A stretch of 17,201 nucleotides of DNA from JAYZDF01 sp036337945 (lineage in GTDB: Bacteria > Myxococcota > Kuafuiibacteriia > Kuafuiibacteriales > Kuafuiibacteriaceae): assembly GCA_036337945.1 (NCBI GenBank), contig JAYZDF010000123.1, positions 1-17,201 of the forward strand. Direction: 5' to 3'. Below are positions 15,232-17,201 of the stretch, piece after piece. A model generated the notes under the pieces. That model did not search any database, was not told the origin of the DNA, and saw only the letters and a list, made by a program, of their open reading frames with translations. Within the stretch, counting starts at the first letter, position 1. Every line of letters begins with the position of its first letter. The position numbers were made by a program, and so were the translations under genes.

Positions 15232-16863
15232 GTGTCTTATCAAAGCTATCGTTATTTCATTTCCCTAGCGGTAATCAGTACGTTCTTTGGATGGGGATCA
15301 GCGACGGTTCAAGCCGCAGAAAGGCACCCATCAAAGCTGGTCATCATGATCATGATTGATCAGTTCGGGGCGACATACCTTGATCGTGTTCGGCCATACT
15401 TGAAAGGCGGCCTAAAAACACTCATGAGGCGAGGCGCAGTGTTTCCTTATGGTGTACATCGCTACGCAAATACAGCCACTTGTCCGGGACACGCCACAAT
15501 TGTCACAGGAACGTGGCCGCACGTGCATGGAGTTGTAAATAATAAATGGTTTGATGAAAAAACCGGAGCGAAGACTCCGTGTACCCAAGATGATCGGTTC
15601 AAACATAGCCCAAGATTGCGCATGGCTCCGAGTTTTGCGGACCAGCTCAATATCCTGAGCGATGGGAAGAGTAAATCCGTGACAATATCTTTAAAGCCTC
15701 GAGTCGCGGTCATTACCTCGGCCGAATCACCAACGGCTTCCGTTTGGTATGACAGATCATCTGGTCGATTCGTCAGTGGAGCTTGGTACAATCAGAAGTC
15801 ATCTCCAAAGTGGGTCAACCAAATTAACCAATCTCGCAATGCGGCTATGACGTTTGGTAACAAATGGGAGTATTTTCGAAAGGACCTCGATTACGAAGCC
15901 ATTACGGGCAAAGATGACCGCCACTATGAATATGACGTCCAGGGATTAGGAAGAACATTCCCAAAAACATACGGACAAGGACTAAAACCAGGAGATGAAA
16001 AGTGGCTTGGCTCATATCGTGGCACACCTCATGCGCTTGAATCGATGTTCGCTTTGGCAAAAGCCGCGATCGAGACTGAAAAACTCGGACAAAGTGAGCA
16101 TGTCGACTTTCTCATGGTTGGTGTTTCCACATTAGATTTTATTGGTCACTGGTATGGTCCACGCTCCCACGAGGCTTTGGACACCATTTTTCGGATCGAC
16201 AATGAGATACAAGGCCTGATTGATTTCGTGGAGGCACGATACGGTCGGGACGCGGTATTATGGGCTCTTAGCGCAGACCACGGTGTAGTCGCTACACCGG
16301 AGGAGAACCAACGCCGAGGGATAAGTGCTCGGCGCGTAGACACCGAAAAATTAAAGGCGGAAGTCAATGCAGCTCTAAAGCCTTACGCGAAAAAGCGAGG
16401 CCAACCCACAACGGTGACGACCATCGACCCGCCATTTGTTGTTCTCTCGCATGGGGAAATGACGAAAAGTAAAGGTTTTATTATTGATGAGGCGGTTAAA
16501 GCTCTACGGCGACATCCTTCAATCGCTGAAGCATTCGCCACCAGCAAAATTTCGCAAATGAAAGCGCCTTTTCGAGTGATGTATGAACGAATGGTCTATC
16601 CTGGCCGACGTTCCGACATATTGATAAGGAACCATCCTCACGATTGGATTGATCCTGGTAACTGGTCAACTGGTACTGGTCACGGTTCTCCATATGTCTA
16701 CGATACGCATGTACCCATCATTATCGCGGGACCTAAAGTCGCTGCGCAAACCAACTATGAAAGTGTCGATGTCACACGAATTGTGCCTACACTTTCCGCT
16801 ATCCTTAATTTTTCACCACCTAGTGCTGCTTTAGACGAACCATTACCTTTTGCTGCAAACTGA
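15232..16863 (+). CDS. Secreted PafA-like alkaline phosphatase (alkaline phosphatase superfamily)
   Basis: This 543-residue protein has a GTG start (15232) followed by a signal peptide (about 1-28, cleavage near VQA-AE), so it is periplasmic or secreted. No Shine-Dalgarno is obvious. The bimetal site is complete: D43 in MIDQFG, nucleophile T83 in TATCPGHA, D302 and H306 in LDFIGH, D349-H350 in SADHG, and H484 in GTGHG. From memory these match PafA D38, T79, D305, H309, D352, H353 and H486 with very similar spacing. N104 and the K155-P156-R157 triplet match PafA N100 and K162-x-R164, which contact the phosphate of monoesters. This points to a zinc phosphomonoesterase rather than an NPP-type diesterase. 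It is divergent from the glycan operon and 20 nt upstream of another secreted-protein gene. PafA activity is phosphate-insensitive in known cases; no Pho-box was recognised here. Confidence 0.92.
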   Translation: MSYQSYRYFISLAVISTFFGWGSATVQAAERHPSKLVIMIMIDQFGATYLDRVRPYLKGGLKTLMRRGAVFPYGVHRYANTATCPGHATIVTGTWPHVHGVVNNKWFDEKTGAKTPCTQDDRFKHSPRLRMAPSFADQLNILSDGKSKSVTISLKPRVAVITSAESPTASVWYDRSSGRFVSGAWYNQKSSPKWVNQINQSRNAAMTFGNKWEYFRKDLDYEAITGKDDRHYEYDVQGLGRTFPKTYGQGLKPGDEKWLGSYRGTPHALESMFALAKAAIETEKLGQSEHVDFLMVGVSTLDFIGHWYGPRSHEALDTIFRIDNEIQGLIDFVEARYGRDAVLWALSADHGVVATPEENQRRGISARRVDTEKLKAEVNAALKPYAKKRGQPTTVTTIDPPFVVLSHGEMTKSKGFIIDEAVKALRRHPSIAEAFATSKISQMKAPFRVMYERMVYPGRRSDILIRNHPHDWIDPGNWSTGTGHGSPYVYDTHVPIIIAGPKVAAQTNYESVDVTRIVPTLSAILNFSPPSAALDEPLPFAAN

Positions 16864-16872
16864 ACTAAGCTC

Positions 16873-16876
16873 AGGA
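16873..16876 (+). promoter_or_regulatory. Ribosome binding site AGGA for the small secreted protein
   Basis: AGGA lies 7 nt before ATG 16884 and supports that start for the truncated downstream gene. Confidence 0.6.
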
Positions 16877-16883
16877 AACCATC

Positions 16884-17201
16884 ATGAAATCATTTATTCG
16901 ACCAACGTTGTACCTCACCATTTTCGCTTTCTTTACGGGAATCGTGTCGACTCAAGAGTCACAGGCGAACCCACTCAGTAAAACGAGCTCAGCGACAGGT
17001 GAAGGAATCCGCTTTCCAGAAAATTCAGGCACCTTGAATGTCGCACCCACTCCCGAAGGGAAAGCGGATACTGGTACACGAGTAAATATTCCTGAAGAAG
17101 GACAACCTTCAGAATGGAGAAAAAAAGCGACTCCTCCCGACGAACTTCAGAGTGCGCAATCAACCGCCTCACAATTCACAAAAGTAAAGGTCGGCGGGTA
17201 C
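16884..17201 (+). CDS. Putative secreted protein, 3' end outside window
   Basis: From ATG 16884 the frame is open to the last base (106 codons, no stop). The start is supported by AGGA 7 nt upstream and lies 20 nt after the phosphatase stop, so it is probably co-transcribed with it. The N-terminus has a basic start (MKSFIRP), a hydrophobic core (about residues 8-22) and a likely cleavage after SQA (about 31), that is a Sec signal peptide. No lipobox cysteine is seen. The visible mature part is Ser/Thr/Pro/Glu/Lys-rich and looks disordered. No family is recognised from this fragment. A - strand frame that overlaps it (16975-17172) is judged a shadow. Confidence 0.7.
   Translation, partial: MKSFIRPTLYLTIFAFFTGIVSTQESQANPLSKTSSATGEGIRFPENSGTLNVAPTPEGKADTGTRVNIPEEGQPSEWRKKATPPDELQSAQSTASQFTKVKVGGY

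Overview
The window looks like chromosomal DNA of a Gram-negative bacterium. It encodes Sec-type signal peptides, a periplasmic-type phosphatase and an undecaprenyl-phosphate-linked glycan operon. Base composition is moderate, several starts are TTG or GTG, and Shine-Dalgarno sites are mostly weak. A deltaproteobacterial, Bdellovibrionota-like or Myxococcota-like host is plausible, but this is inference and nothing here fixes the taxon. I see no rRNA, tRNA, CRISPR array, insertion sequence or integrase.

Left block (1-9407, all + strand): the C-terminal part of a flotillin/SPFH membrane-scaffold protein; 3 nt later a 1750-residue AAA+ ATPase of the family usually named 'DNA repair ATPase' (DUF3686); after a 119-bp gap an unrecognised 805-residue protein with a Gly/Pro/Met-rich centre, a CxxC and an Ala/Lys-rich tail; and 39 nt later a two-helix potassium channel with a cytoplasmic RCK (TrkA-N/TrkA-C) domain. 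I read this as a candidate envelope-stress or membrane-integrity module: scaffold, giant ATPase, unknown adaptor and ligand-gated K+ channel. The most notable detail is inside the channel gene. A near-perfect Shine-Dalgarno (GGAGG, 6-nt spacer) precedes an internal ATG exactly where the RCK domain begins. This is the arrangement by which MthK makes free RCK subunits for its gating ring.

Middle block (9423-15042, all - strand, transcribed right to left): an initiating polyprenyl-phosphate sugar phosphotransferase; a Gfo/Idh/MocA dehydrogenase; a DegT-type PLP aminotransferase; a second, paralogous Gfo/Idh/MocA dehydrogenase; and an M28 metallopeptidase with an N-terminal membrane anchor or signal. 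Junctions are overlaps of 8 and 4 nt or gaps of 15 and 19 nt, so this is one operon. It probably makes an amino-sugar (possibly a 3-amino uronic acid as in the Wlb/Wbp pathway) and starts a surface polysaccharide. It converges on the left block with a 15-bp gap.

Right block (15232-17201, + strand): a secreted PafA-like alkaline phosphatase with all expected metal ligands and the K-x-R pair of phosphomonoesterases, then, 20 nt on, the start of a small secreted protein cut by the window edge. A 189-bp divergent intergenic region (15043-15231) separates it from the glycan operon. It carries a perfect 14-bp inverted repeat and a CRP-site-like element.
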